DNA of 64,000 nucleotides from Pseudonocardia sp. SCN 73-27. GTDB taxonomy: Bacteria > Actinomycetota > Actinomycetes > Mycobacteriales > Pseudonocardiaceae. Of this stretch, positions 31,642-39,944 are shown piece by piece. The notes below the pieces were generated by a model, which saw only the letters and a program-made list of their open reading frames with translations, was not told where the DNA came from and did not search any database. The number at the start of each line of letters is the position of its first letter. The stretch's first letter is position 1. The stretch is taken from assembly GCA_001725415.1 (NCBI GenBank), contig MEGH01000023.1, forward strand, positions 161,860 to 225,859, read 5' to 3'. The position numbers and the translations under genes are program-made.

Positions 31642-32517
31642 ATGGGACGGTCTCGCGCGCGGGCAGGGTGGGCGGCGAGGTCCGTCCCGCCACCGGGACG
31701 ACGACACCGAGGCCCCGGCGGCTCCCCGCACAGGGGTGGCCACCACGGCCGCCCTGGCGTCGGGCCGTTGCAGGGGCCGCCCGTCTACGCGCCCGCCGGC
31801 CGCGGCCGCGGCGCGCCGCCGATCCTGCTCCTGCTGCCGTTCCTGCTGATCATGGCCGCGCCACCGCTGCTGTTCATGGGCTGGGTGACGGGCGGGATGA
31901 TCTTCCCGGCGCTGATCCTGGTGAGCGTCATCGCGACGTCCCACCGCAACCGGCAGCGCCAGCTCGCCGCGCAGGCGGCGCGGGCGGTCCAGCACCGGCC
32001 AATGGCTCCGCCGCCGCGCCGTCCCGAGCCGCCGCCCTGGCAGGCGGCGAAGACGCGGTTCGACGCCCTGCGCGAGCACTACGCGGCGTTCGAGTGCGAC
32101 CCGATGGCCGTCCTGCGGTTGCCGGCGTTGTGCGACGTCGGCGTCCCGAGCACGGCGCGGTTCGTCGACGCGTTCGCCGAGGCCCAGGCGCTCGAGACCG
32201 ACAACCGCCCGCCGGAGTCCCACGCGGCGCAGTTCGTCGCGGCCGTGGAGCGGGCCGACCGGGCGTGGCGTGCGGCGATCGACGCCGCGGAACGCATCCG
32301 GCTGTCGAACCTCTCCCCGGAGGAGCGGGGCAGCGTCGAGCGGATCATCAAGCTGCTGACGACGGCGCGCGACTCCGACAGCGAGGCCGAGCGGCTCGCC
32401 GCCTACGCCAAGGCCCGTTCCGAGCTGGGCCGGCTCGACCGGGCGGGCGTCATCCACCTGCCGAAGACGGCGGTGGCGGCCCTGGAGTCGGAGGCCCGGG
32501 GGCAGCTGCCCGCCTGA
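31642..32517 (+). CDS. Uncharacterised membrane protein with helical tail
   Basis: Not assigned to a known family. The 291-residue product has a basic Arg/Gly/Pro-rich N-terminus, two adjacent membrane segments (ILLLLPFLLIMAAPPLLFM and MIFPALILVSVIA, about 60-105) and a soluble, mostly helical C-terminal half rich in Ala, Glu and Arg (RFDALREHYAAFECDP ... VERIIKLLTTARDSDSEAERLAAYAKARSELG). AAGGAG at 31634-31639 is very close to the ATG at 31642; an ATG at 31606 is an alternative. It ends 3 nt from the convergent recG stop. Membrane location is well supported; function is unknown. Confidence 0.75.
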   Translation: MGRSRARAGWAARSVPPPGRRHRGPGGSPHRGGHHGRPGVGPLQGPPVYAPAGRGRGAPPILLLLPFLLIMAAPPLLFMGWVTGGMIFPALILVSVIATSHRNRQRQLAAQAARAVQHRPMAPPPRRPEPPPWQAAKTRFDALREHYAAFECDPMAVLRLPALCDVGVPSTARFVDAFAEAQALETDNRPPESHAAQFVAAVERADRAWRAAIDAAERIRLSNLSPEERGSVERIIKLLTTARDSDSEAERLAAYAKARSELGRLDRAGVIHLPKTAVAALESEARGQLPA

Positions 32518-32520
32518 ACG

Positions 32521-34746
32521 TCAGACTTTGGACAGGTACTCGGCCTGCTCGTCGTCGCCGACGACCTGCCGGGCCAACGTGCGCAGCCCGGGGTGCTCCG
32601 AGAGCTCGGGGTCGTGGGCCACGATGTCGGTGGCGTAGACGCGTGCCTTCTCGATGACGGTCTCGTGGCGCAGCAGCGACAGCAGCTTGAGCGTCGACCG
32701 TTTGCCCGACTGCAGCGAGCCCAGCACGTCGCCCTCGCGGCGCAGCTCCAGGTCGAGCTTGGCGAGCTCGAAACCGTCGGTGGTCGAGGCGATGGCGTCG
32801 AGGCGTTCGCGGGCGGTGGTGCCGGCCGGCATGTCGGTGACCAGCAGACACACCCCCGGCGCCTGGCCACGGCCGACGCGACCACGCAGCTGGTGCAGCT
32901 GCGAGAGCCCGAACCGGTCGGCGTCGAGGATGATCATGCCCGTGGAGTTGGGGACGTCGACGCCGACCTCGATCACCGTCGTCGCGACCAGGACGTCGAT
33001 CTCCCCGGCCTCGAAGGAGCGCATGGTGGCGTCCTTCTCGTCGGCGGGGAGCTTGCCGTGCAGGATGCCCAGCCGCAGCCCGGCCAGCGGGCCGTCCGCG
33101 AGCTGGGGTGCGACCTCCAGCACGGCGAGAGGGGGCCGGCGGCCGCCGTCGTCGGAGTCGGCGCCGATGTCGGGGTCCTCGAGGTCGACGAGGTCGGCGT
33201 CCTCGAGGCCGCTGCCCTTGCCGGTCTCTCCCCCGACCCGCGGGCACACGATGTAGCACTGGTGCCCGCCCGCGACCTCCTCGCGGATGCGCTCCCACGC
33301 CCGTTCCAGCCAGGCGGGCTTCTCCCCCGCCGGGACGACGGTGGTGCTGATCGGCGACCGCCCGCGCGGCAGCTCGGTGAGCGCCGAGACCTCCAGGTCG
33401 CCGTAGACGGTCATGGCGACGGTCCGCGGGATGGGCGTGGCCGTCATGACGAGCATGTGCGGGGTGCGTTCGCCGCGGCCGCGTAACGCGTCGCGCTGCT
33501 CGACGCCGAAGCGGTGCTGCTCGTCGACGACGACGAGCCCGAGCTCGGCGAAGCCCACCTTGTCCTGGATCAGGGCGTGGGTGCCGACGACGATCCCCGC
33601 CGCCCCGGACTGCACGTCGAGCATCGCCTGCCGCCGCGCCGCCGTGCCCAGCGAGCCGGTGAGCAGGGTGACGCGGGTGGCGTCCTCGGCGCCGTCGAGC
33701 TCGCCCGCGCGGCCCAGCGGACCGAGCATGCTGCTCAGCGAGCGGGCGTGCTGCGCGGCCAGGACCTCGGTGGGGGCGAGCAGCGCGGCCTGCCGGCCGC
33801 CGTCGACGACCTGAAGCATCGCCCGCAGCGCCACGATCGTCTTACCCGCGCCGACGTCGCCCTGCACGAGCCGGTTCATCGGGGTCTCGCGCGCGAGGTC
33901 GGCCGCGATCTCGGCGCCTACGGCGCGCTGCCCGTCGGTCAGCTCGAACGGCAGGTTCGCGTCGAACGCGTCGAGGATGCCGCCGGACCGCGGCGGGCTG
34001 GCCGACGCGGGACGTTCCGTGGCGTGCACCCGGCGGACCGCCAGCGCGAGCTGCACGCCCAACGCCTCGTCCCACACCAGGCGGGCGCGGGCCGCGTGAT
34101 GGTCGGCCTCGGACTCGGGAAGGTGGATGCGGCGCAACGCCCGCCCCAGCTCGGGCAGCTTCTCCCGCTTCCGGATGTCCTCGGGCAGCGGATCCGTGGG
34201 GTCGTCGAGAAGATCCAGGACCTGCCGGACGCAGCGCGCGATGTCCCAGGAGTTGAGCTTGTCGACCGCCGGGTAGACCGACACGAACGGCCGGATGTCC
34301 TCGCCCTCCTCGAGCGGCTCGAACTCCGGGTGGGTGAGCTGCAGCTGGCTCTGGAAGACCCCGACCTTCCCCGAGAACAACGCTCGCACGCCCGGCGTGA
34401 GGACGTGGGACACCTTGTAGCCGTTGAAGAACGTGCAGGACAGCCGGCCGCCCTTGTCGTCGCGGATCACGACGTTGAGCAGCTTCCCGCGGCGGCTGCG
34501 CATCTCCCGCAGCGTGGCCTTCTCGACCTTCGCGACGACCGTGACGTGCTCGCCCATCTCCAGCCCGGAGATGTCGGTGAGCTTGCCGCGGTCGACGTAG
34601 CGGCGCGGGTAGTGGCGCACCAGGTCGCCCACGGTGTGCAGGTCGAGCCGGGTGGCCAACGCCTCGGCCGCCTTCTTGCCGAGCGGCCCGTCGAGCGGGG
34701 TGTCCATGTCGACCCCGCCCTTCGCCTCGGCGATCCGCAGGCTCAC
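32521..34746 (-). CDS. recG: ATP-dependent DNA helicase RecG
   Basis: Branch-migration helicase that remodels stalled forks and Holliday junctions. The 741-residue protein has the N-terminal wedge/OB domain (VRHYPRRYVDRGKLTDISGLEMGEHV), helicase motif I QGDVGAGKT, the DEQHRFGVEQR box, MTATPIPRT and the C-terminal helicase motifs (VATTVIEVGVDVPN and QLRGRVGRG). Its ATG overlaps the stop of the DAK2 gene by 4 nt (ATGA). The order DAK2-recG is conserved in actinobacteria. Confidence 0.96.
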   Translation of the reverse strand: MSLRIAEAKGGVDMDTPLDGPLGKKAAEALATRLDLHTVGDLVRHYPRRYVDRGKLTDISGLEMGEHVTVVAKVEKATLREMRSRRGKLLNVVIRDDKGGRLSCTFFNGYKVSHVLTPGVRALFSGKVGVFQSQLQLTHPEFEPLEEGEDIRPFVSVYPAVDKLNSWDIARCVRQVLDLLDDPTDPLPEDIRKREKLPELGRALRRIHLPESEADHHAARARLVWDEALGVQLALAVRRVHATERPASASPPRSGGILDAFDANLPFELTDGQRAVGAEIAADLARETPMNRLVQGDVGAGKTIVALRAMLQVVDGGRQAALLAPTEVLAAQHARSLSSMLGPLGRAGELDGAEDATRVTLLTGSLGTAARRQAMLDVQSGAAGIVVGTHALIQDKVGFAELGLVVVDEQHRFGVEQRDALRGRGERTPHMLVMTATPIPRTVAMTVYGDLEVSALTELPRGRSPISTTVVPAGEKPAWLERAWERIREEVAGGHQCYIVCPRVGGETGKGSGLEDADLVDLEDPDIGADSDDGGRRPPLAVLEVAPQLADGPLAGLRLGILHGKLPADEKDATMRSFEAGEIDVLVATTVIEVGVDVPNSTGMIILDADRFGLSQLHQLRGRVGRGQAPGVCLLVTDMPAGTTARERLDAIASTTDGFELAKLDLELRREGDVLGSLQSGKRSTLKLLSLLRHETVIEKARVYATDIVAHDPELSEHPGLRTLARQVVGDDEQAEYLSKV

Positions 34747-36401
34747 TCGACCCCCAGGACCAGCGGGAAGTCGCTCTGCCCACTCCGGTAGACCACCACG
34801 TCGACCTCCGGGTGCGTGCGGCGCAGATCGTCGGCCAGGTGCTCGCCCAGCTCCACGTCCGCCTCGGCACCCAGCAGCGCCGTCACGAGCTCACCCCCCG
34901 CCGTCAACATGCGATGAGCCAACCACAGCGCACCGACGGAAAGGTCCGGGGCGATCAGCACGACCTCCCCGTCGCTGATCCCGAGCACGTCACCGGGCGA
35001 GCAGCGGCCCACCCACGTCAACGCCTCCGACTCCGCGACCAGCAGCCCCGCCGTCCGCGTGCCCGCCGCGGCCTCCGCCATCGCGACGACGTCGTCGCCC
35101 GCGCGGCGCGACACGTCGTGCACCGCCAACGCCGACAGCCCCTGCAGCACCGACGACGTCGGGATCACGACGACCTCCTGCCCCGACCGCCGCGCCGCCG
35201 ACGCCGCCCGCTCCGCGTGGGCAGTCAGGTCCGGGTCACCGGGCAGCAGCACGACGTGCCGGGCCCGCGTCCCCGCCAGCGCCGCCGCGAGGTCGTCGGC
35301 GTCCGGGGACGAGTCGGCGGCCTCGACGACGTCGGCACCCGACGCCCGCGCCAGCTCCGCCACCTCCGGTCCCGCAACGACCATCAGCACCGCGCGGTCG
35401 CGCGTGAACCGGGTGTCACCGGTCGCCGACGCTCCGGGCTGGTCGGCGAAGCGCATCACCGTCACCCTGTGCGGCCTGCCCGCCTCGATGCCCGCCTCGA
35501 CCGCCGCGCCGATGTCGTTGCAGTGCACGTGGACGTTCCACAGGCCCGTCCCGCCGGGCGTGCCGTCGCCCACCACCGCGACCGAGTCGCCGACGGAGCC
35601 CAGCTCCGCGCGCAAGGCCGCCACCCGGGCGTCGTCAGTGCCGTCGAGCAGGAACATGACCTCGTAGGAGAACCGGTCCGAGCCGCTCTCCCGGTCCGTC
35701 GTCAACGCCTCCGCACCGCGAGCCGTCCGCGCGCGCGCCGGAGGAGGTGGCGACGGGGCCTCGCCGGCCGGACGGCCCAACGCCGTCGCCAGCGCATCCA
35801 GCACGACCAGCAGCCCGTACCCGCCGGCGTCGACCACCCCGGCGCGGGCCAGCTCCGGCAGCTGAGAGGTCGTGGCGCGCAACGCCTCCGCAGCGGCCGA
35901 GGCCGCCGACGCCGCGACGTTCGCGAGCGTGTCGGACCTGTCGGACGCCGCCGCCTCCGCCGCCGCGGCCAGCACGCTCAGCACCGTGCCCTCACGTGGA
36001 CGCGCCACCGCCGCCCGCGCCAACCGGTGCGCCCGCCCCAGCGCCGCCCGCAGCACGCCCGCGTCGACCGAGCCCTGCGCCTCCGCGATCACCTCGGAGA
36101 ACCCGCGCAGCACCTGCGAGAGGATCACCCCGGAGTTGCCCCGCGCCCCCACCAGCGCGCCCCGCGCCAGCGCCGCCGCCGCCTCCGCGCACCCCGGGCT
36201 GCCCGGCGCCAACGGGCCGCTGTCCTCCCGGTACCGGCGCCGCAGCTCGTCGCCCGCCGCGCGCATCGTCAGCAACATGTTGGTGCCGGTGTCGCCGTCG
36301 GCGACCGGGAAGACGTTGATGTCGTCGATCTCCGCGCAGCGCCGTTCGAGGCCGGCCGCCGACTCCGCGGTCCACCGGCTGAGCAGGGCCGCGTCGATCA
36401 T
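34743..36401 (-). CDS. DAK2-domain protein (YloV/FakA-like)
   Basis: A 552-residue protein with an N-terminal DhaL-type kinase domain: the Mg-ATP motif VADGDTGTNM (33-42), then RGARGNSGVILSQ-like residues and DAGGYGLLVVLDAL. The C-terminal part (SYEVMFLLDGTD ... VHVHCNDIGAAVEAG) is typical of YloV/FakA. In Firmicutes FakA phosphorylates fatty acids bound to FakB; no fakB-like gene is in this window, so the substrate is inferred. The start at 36401 (MIDAALLSRW) fits the family. It is divergent from rpmB and coupled to recG. Confidence 0.88.
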   Translation of the reverse strand: MIDAALLSRWTAESAAGLERRCAEIDDINVFPVADGDTGTNMLLTMRAAGDELRRRYREDSGPLAPGSPGCAEAAAALARGALVGARGNSGVILSQVLRGFSEVIAEAQGSVDAGVLRAALGRAHRLARAAVARPREGTVLSVLAAAAEAAASDRSDTLANVAASAASAAAEALRATTSQLPELARAGVVDAGGYGLLVVLDALATALGRPAGEAPSPPPPARARTARGAEALTTDRESGSDRFSYEVMFLLDGTDDARVAALRAELGSVGDSVAVVGDGTPGGTGLWNVHVHCNDIGAAVEAGIEAGRPHRVTVMRFADQPGASATGDTRFTRDRAVLMVVAGPEVAELARASGADVVEAADSSPDADDLAAALAGTRARHVVLLPGDPDLTAHAERAASAARRSGQEVVVIPTSSVLQGLSALAVHDVSRRAGDDVVAMAEAAAGTRTAGLLVAESEALTWVGRCSPGDVLGISDGEVVLIAPDLSVGALWLAHRMLTAGGELVTALLGAEADVELGEHLADDLRRTHPEVDVVVYRSGQSDFPLVLGVE

Positions 36402-36549
36402 CGGGGGCACATCCGCGAGGGTAGCGACCGGGCGGTGTGCGGTGCGTCGGGCGGGCTGGGTACTCTGGGCGAACCTGCGGGGTACTGCTGCGTGAATCTC
36501 GGCGGCCCCCGCGACCAGAACATCTCGTCTACTGCCAGGAGTGATCGAC

Positions 36550-36741
36550 GTGGCTGCCGTCTGCGACGTCTGTGGCAAGGGTCCGGGCTTCGGCATGTCC
36601 GTCTCGCACTCGCACCGCCGCACCCACCGCCGCTGGAACCCGAACATCCAGACCGTGCGCACCCGCGACGACGGCGGCAACCGCCGCCGTCAGAACGTGT
36701 GCACCTCGTGCCTGAAGGCCGGCAAGGTCGCGCGCGGCTGA
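36550..36741 (+). CDS. rpmB: 50S ribosomal protein L28
   Basis: A 63-residue large-subunit protein with four zinc-binding cysteines (C5, C8, C51, C54 in CDVC and CTSC), hence the C+ form. The GTG at 36550 gives [22 protein letters not shown], the usual start; an in-frame GTG at 36541 is also possible. A TACTCT box at 36461-36466 is a candidate -10. A strong terminator follows. Confidence 0.96.
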   Translation: MAAVCDVCGKGPGFGMSVSHSHRRTHRRWNPNIQTVRTRDDGGNRRRQNVCTSCLKAGKVARG

Positions 36742-36756
36742 CGCCACGACGCACCC

Positions 36757-36793
36757 GCAAAGGGCGGTCCACCACGGTGGGCCGCCCTTTCGC
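36757..36793 (+). terminator. Hairpin terminator after rpmB
   Basis: Stem of about 15 bp, AAAGGGCGGTCCACC against GGTGGGCCGCCCTTT (one G:T pair), with a short AC loop and GC/GC flanks. It starts 15 nt after the rpmB stop. Confidence 0.7.
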
Positions 36794-36825
36794 ATGTCGT
36801 GGGCTCCTGGCAGGCCGGGGAGCGG

Positions 36826-37205
36826 GTGATCGGCCGTTCCGGGACGTGGGCGTCACAGGTGGCGCCCATGTCCCGGTTCCATGCCTGGGAGGCGGATCCG
36901 GGGCGGACGGCTCGGGATGATCGCCGTTCCTGGTGCTGCGGCGACATAGGTGACGCTCATGGACCAGTTCCGGTGATCATGACGGTGGGGGACGAAGCGA
37001 TCGGCCGGCTTTCGGCGTCGGAAGGCTGCCGGCCAGGGTGATCGTCGGTCACCAGACATGGGCGTCACGGGTGACGCCCGTGCCCCGGTTCTGCGCCCGA
37101 CCGTGTCTCGGAGGTCCGATCCGGGGCCCGACAGCTCGGAGTGATCACCGTTTCCGGCGCTCAGGCGACGCAGACGTCGCTGCTGGACCAGAAGCGGTGA
37201 TCATG
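36826..37205. repeat. Diverged tandem non-coding duplication with conserved hairpin
   Basis: Two related units: 36826-37037 and 37038-37205. Both start GTGATCG and share, in order, TGGGCGTCAC, GGTGRCGCCC, CCCGGTTC, GATCCGGGGC, TGATC, GGCGAC, GGACCAG and GGTGATCATG, at an offset of 212 growing to 225 bases. Each contains a hairpin around GGGCGTCAC (36842-36873 and 37057-37082) whose pairing survives several base changes. Nothing in the region resembles a known protein. It lies between the convergent rpmB and ung genes. Confidence 0.65.
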
Positions 37206-37407
37206 CCGGGGAGGTCGTCCGCCTCACCTCGGCAGTCCCCACGCGCTCCCGACCGTCGGCGTGCGGGCTCGGGCCGCCCGAAGAACCCACGCGGCGACGA
37301 GCGGCCGCGCGCGGGGGGCCCTCGTGGGGGTGCCCCGGATCGGCGCGCAACCTTGCCGACCAGCGCGCAGCTTCCGCCGTCACGACCTCACCTTCAGGCC
37401 GCGCGCC
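37206..37407. other. Intergenic stretch, no gene seen
   Basis: GC-rich intergenic sequence between the duplicated element and the 20-bp tandem repeat. It contains GCGCGCAACC near 37334, reminiscent of palindrome family 2, but without the matching second arm. No coding or structural feature can be supported. Confidence 0.5.
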
Positions 37408-37447
37408 GACCACAGAACCCTTGCGAGGACCACAGAACCCTCGCGGC
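37408..37447. repeat. Two-copy 20-bp tandem repeat
   Basis: GACCACAGAACCCTTGCGAG is followed directly by GACCACAGAACCCTCGCGGC, two adjacent units differing at 3 positions. It lies in the non-coding space before the ung terminator. Confidence 0.7.
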
Positions 37448-37495
37448 GACGCGGACCACCCCCACCGCGCCCGGCGGCAACCGGCCGCTCACCCC

Positions 37496-37556
37496 GCCGA
37501 GTTCGACAACAGACTGCGCTCGACCATGATCGAACCAGTCCGAGGCCGAACTCGGC
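37496..37556. repeat. 61-bp palindromic repeat family 1, copy B
   Basis: Intergenic palindrome with 10-nt perfect arms (GCCGAGTTCG and CGAACTCGGC). Its reverse complement aligns without gaps to copy A (21421-21481), 51 of 61 identical, including a central GGTTCGATCATGGTCG. It abuts the ung stop codon directly, as copy A nearly does for the response regulator. Confidence 0.75.
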
Positions 37557-38237
37557 TTACGGGAGCTTCCAGTCGACGGGGTCGCCGCCGATCTCCTCCA
37601 GCAGGTCGTTGGCGCGGCTGAAGGGGCGGGAGCCGAAGAAGCCGCGGTCGGCCGACATCGGGCTCGGATGTGCCGACTCGATGCAGGGAACGTCCTCGAG
37701 CAGCGGGACGAGGTTGCGGGCGTCACGCCCCCACAGGATGGCGACGAGGGGCTCGGCGTCGCGCGCCACGAGGGCGCGGATCGCCTGTTCCGTCACCGCT
37801 TCCCAGCCCTTGCCCCGGTGCGAGCCGGGGGTGCCGGGCTCGACGGTGAGGACCCTGTTGAGGAGGAGGACGCCCTGCTGCGCCCAGGGGGTGAGGTCGC
37901 CGCTGGAGGGCATCGGGTGACCGAGGTCGTCGCAGTACTCGCGGAAGATGTTGGCCAGCGAGCGCGGGACGGGCCGGGTGTCGGCCGCCACGGAGAAGGA
38001 GAGGCCGACGGCGTGCCCGGGCGTCGGGTAGGGGTCCTGCCCGACGATGAGGACGCGCACCTCGTCGAAGGGGTTGGTGAAGGCGCGCAGGATGTCGGCG
38101 CCGGCGGGGAGGTAGCGGCGGCCTGCGGCCATCTCGGCGCGCAGGAACTCGCCCATGTCGGAGACGACGTCGGCGACGGGGGCAAGCGCCTGCGCCCAGC
38201 CTGCCTCGACGACCTGGTTCAGCGGCTTGCCCGCCAT
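37557..38237 (-). CDS. ung: Uracil-DNA glycosylase, family 1
   Basis: Excises uracil from DNA. The 226-residue protein has the water-activating motif [17 protein letters not shown] (D68), the [16 protein letters not shown] block, the IAILWG-like VAILWGRDA and the C-terminal [21 protein letters not shown]. Its ATG shares one base with the stop codon of the gamma-carbonic anhydrase gene (TGATG), so it is probably read from the mrp transcript. Confidence 0.96.
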   Translation of the reverse strand: MAGKPLNQVVEAGWAQALAPVADVVSDMGEFLRAEMAAGRRYLPAGADILRAFTNPFDEVRVLIVGQDPYPTPGHAVGLSFSVAADTRPVPRSLANIFREYCDDLGHPMPSSGDLTPWAQQGVLLLNRVLTVEPGTPGSHRGKGWEAVTEQAIRALVARDAEPLVAILWGRDARNLVPLLEDVPCIESAHPSPMSADRGFFGSRPFSRANDLLEEIGGDPVDWKLP

Positions 38238-38761
38238 CAGCCCTCCAGCTTCCGCAGCTCGGCGCGGAAGCGTTTGCCGCGTTCGACGTAGGAGTGGACG
38301 GCGTACTCCCAGCGGTCGGAGGGGACCTCGTAGCCCTCGCGGACGCGGGCGGGGATGCCGAGGGCCATGGACCGGGGCGGGATGACGGCCTTGGGCGAGA
38401 CGACGGCCCCGGCGGCGACGACGGCGCCTTCTCCGACGGTCGAGCCGTTGAGGACCACGGAGCCGGAGGAGATGAGGGCGCGGTTGCCGATGTCGGCGGC
38501 CTCGATGTGCACGTTGTGCCCGACGGTGACCTCGTCGCCGATGAGGGTGGGCACGTCGCGTGTGGTGTGGATGATCGTGCCGTCCTGGATGCTCGTACGG
38601 GCGCCGACGACGATGTGTCCGTCGTCGCCGCGCAGCACGGCGGTGGGCCAGACGGTGGCCTCGGCGCCGATGCGCACGTCGCCGATCACCACGGCATCGG
38701 GGTGCACGTAGGCGTCGGGGTGGATGTCGGGTTCCAGGTCGCCGAGCGCGTAGATGGGCAC
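38237..38761 (-). CDS. Gamma-class carbonic anhydrase-like protein
   Basis: A 174-residue left-handed beta-helix protein of the gamma-carbonic anhydrase/PaaY family. Hexapeptide repeats run through most of the length ([41 protein letters not shown]). The three metal histidines are H65, H82 and H85 (IIHTT and VGHNVHIE). Related proteins may be true carbonic anhydrases or CoA-linked hydrolases, so activity is inferred. It lies 9 nt after mrpG and overlaps ung by one base. Confidence 0.85.
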   Translation of the reverse strand: MPIYALGDLEPDIHPDAYVHPDAVVIGDVRIGAEATVWPTAVLRGDDGHIVVGARTSIQDGTIIHTTRDVPTLIGDEVTVGHNVHIEAADIGNRALISSGSVVLNGSTVGEGAVVAAGAVVSPKAVIPPRSMALGIPARVREGYEVPSDRWEYAVHSYVERGKRFRAELRKLEG

Positions 38762-38770
38762 GACGGGAGC

Positions 38771-39142
38771 TTAGGACGACGGGTCGTCGCGGGCGGGGCC
38801 GGGCAGGTCGGAGCGGGCCATGGGGTCGGCGAGCTCGTCGACGACGAGGTCGTCGCGGCGCATGGTGCCTGCGCGGTAGGCGGATCGGCCGACGATCTGG
38901 GAGATGACGGGCGCGGTGATGATCTGGAACGCGACGACGAGCAGCAGGGTTGCGGCGCTCTCGAACTCGAGCCGGATCGCGGTGCCGACGAGGATGAGCA
39001 GCAGGCCGAGGGTCTGGGGTTTGGTGGCGGCCTGGAGGCGGGCGGGGACGTCGGGGAAGCGGACGAGCCCGAGTGCGCCGAGCAGGCAGGACAGCGCGCC
39101 GCCCAGCAGCAGGACGGCGGTGACGACGTCGGTGACGGTCAT
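38771..39142 (-). CDS. mnhG: Na+/H+ antiporter subunit MrpG
   Basis: A 123-residue membrane protein of the Mrp/Mnh complex, with three helices. The typical start [47 protein letters not shown] is clear, and a charged C-terminal tail follows. It overlaps mrpF by 4 nt and is last of the seven mrp genes. Confidence 0.93.
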   Translation of the reverse strand: MTVTDVVTAVLLLGGALSCLLGALGLVRFPDVPARLQAATKPQTLGLLLILVGTAIRLEFESAATLLLVVAFQIITAPVISQIVGRSAYRAGTMRRDDLVVDELADPMARSDLPGPARDDPSS

Positions 39143-39405
39143 CGGTGCCGCTCCCCTCGTTCGACGAGGCGGGCGGCGGTGGCGGAGCCGACGAACCCGA
39201 TGAGGGCGACAGCGGCGACGAGGGGGATGTTGGAGCCGTCCTGGTTGATGGCGACGTAGACGGCGCCGCCGCAGACGATGAGCACGACGAGGACGTCGAG
39301 TGCGGTGATGCGGTCGAGGGTCGTGGGCCCGCGCAGCAGCCGCAGCATCGTCAGAAGGCCTGCGGCGGCGAGGATCGCGAGCGTCACGGTGAACACGACG
39401 GTCAT
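39139..39405 (-). CDS. mnhF: Na+/H+ antiporter subunit MrpF
   Basis: An 88-residue, three-helix Mrp subunit: [39 protein letters not shown], then [19 protein letters not shown]. The family start MTVVFT sets the 5' end at 39405; a longer open frame runs upstream through mrpE and mrpD. It overlaps both mrpE and mrpG by 4 nt. Confidence 0.93.
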   Translation of the reverse strand: MTVVFTVTLAILAAAGLLTMLRLLRGPTTLDRITALDVLVVLIVCGGAVYVAINQDGSNIPLVAAVALIGFVGSATAARLVERGERHR

Positions 39406-39944
39406 GGGGTCTTCTCCGTCCCGGCGGCGAGGCCGCGGTCGCAGTCGGCCAGTTCGCCGGCGGTGCCGACGGCGGCGATCACCTTGCGCTGCATGACGAG
39501 CATGGCGCGGCGGACGCGTTCGACATCGTCCTCGCCGCGGATCCCGAGCGTGTAGACCCAGAACGTCCCGCGGCCCCGGTCGATCTGCAGCACGTAGCTG
39601 CCCGGGGTGAGCGCGACGGACCCGGCGAGGAGGGCGACGGCATGTGCGGACCCGGCCAGCAGGGGGACGGCGACGATCCCGGCCCGCGCGCGGGAGCCGT
39701 ACCGCATGGTCTCCCAGGCGATGTCGCCCGCGGAGCGCAGCAGGTCGACCGCGAGGAAGCCTGCGAGGGCGGCGATGCGCAGTGGCCGCAAGGGGATCGG
39801 GTCGCGCATGGGCGGCAGCGGGAACAGCCACGTCACGAGGAGCGCGACGATCACGCCGCCGACGATCGTCGCCGGCGTGAGGGTGCCCCACAGCAGCACC
39901 CAGACGACGGTGAGCCAGAACAGCTGGGGCAGCCTGCGGATCAC
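39402..39944 (-). CDS. mnhE: Na+/H+ antiporter subunit MrpE
   Basis: A 180-residue Mrp subunit with N-terminal helices (LPQLFWLTVVWVLLWGTLTPATIVGGVIVALLVTWLFPL) and a cytoplasmic C-terminal part with the typical ALTPGSYVLQIDRGRGTFWVYTLG. It overlaps mrpD and mrpF by 4 nt each. Confidence 0.92.
   Translation of the reverse strand: MIRRLPQLFWLTVVWVLLWGTLTPATIVGGVIVALLVTWLFPLPPMRDPIPLRPLRIAALAGFLAVDLLRSAGDIAWETMRYGSRARAGIVAVPLLAGSAHAVALLAGSVALTPGSYVLQIDRGRGTFWVYTLGIRGEDDVERVRRAMLVMQRKVIAAVGTAGELADCDRGLAAGTEKTP

Noticed and set aside
37330-37375. GCGCGCAACC as a third copy of palindrome family 2
   Set aside because: Only 10 bases match and the complementary arm is missing.
36799-37529. Two small plus-strand frames in the rpmB-ung gap with similar peptides (TWASxVxP)
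   Set aside because: The similarity is explained by the DNA-level duplication. They lack ribosome sites and resemble no known protein.
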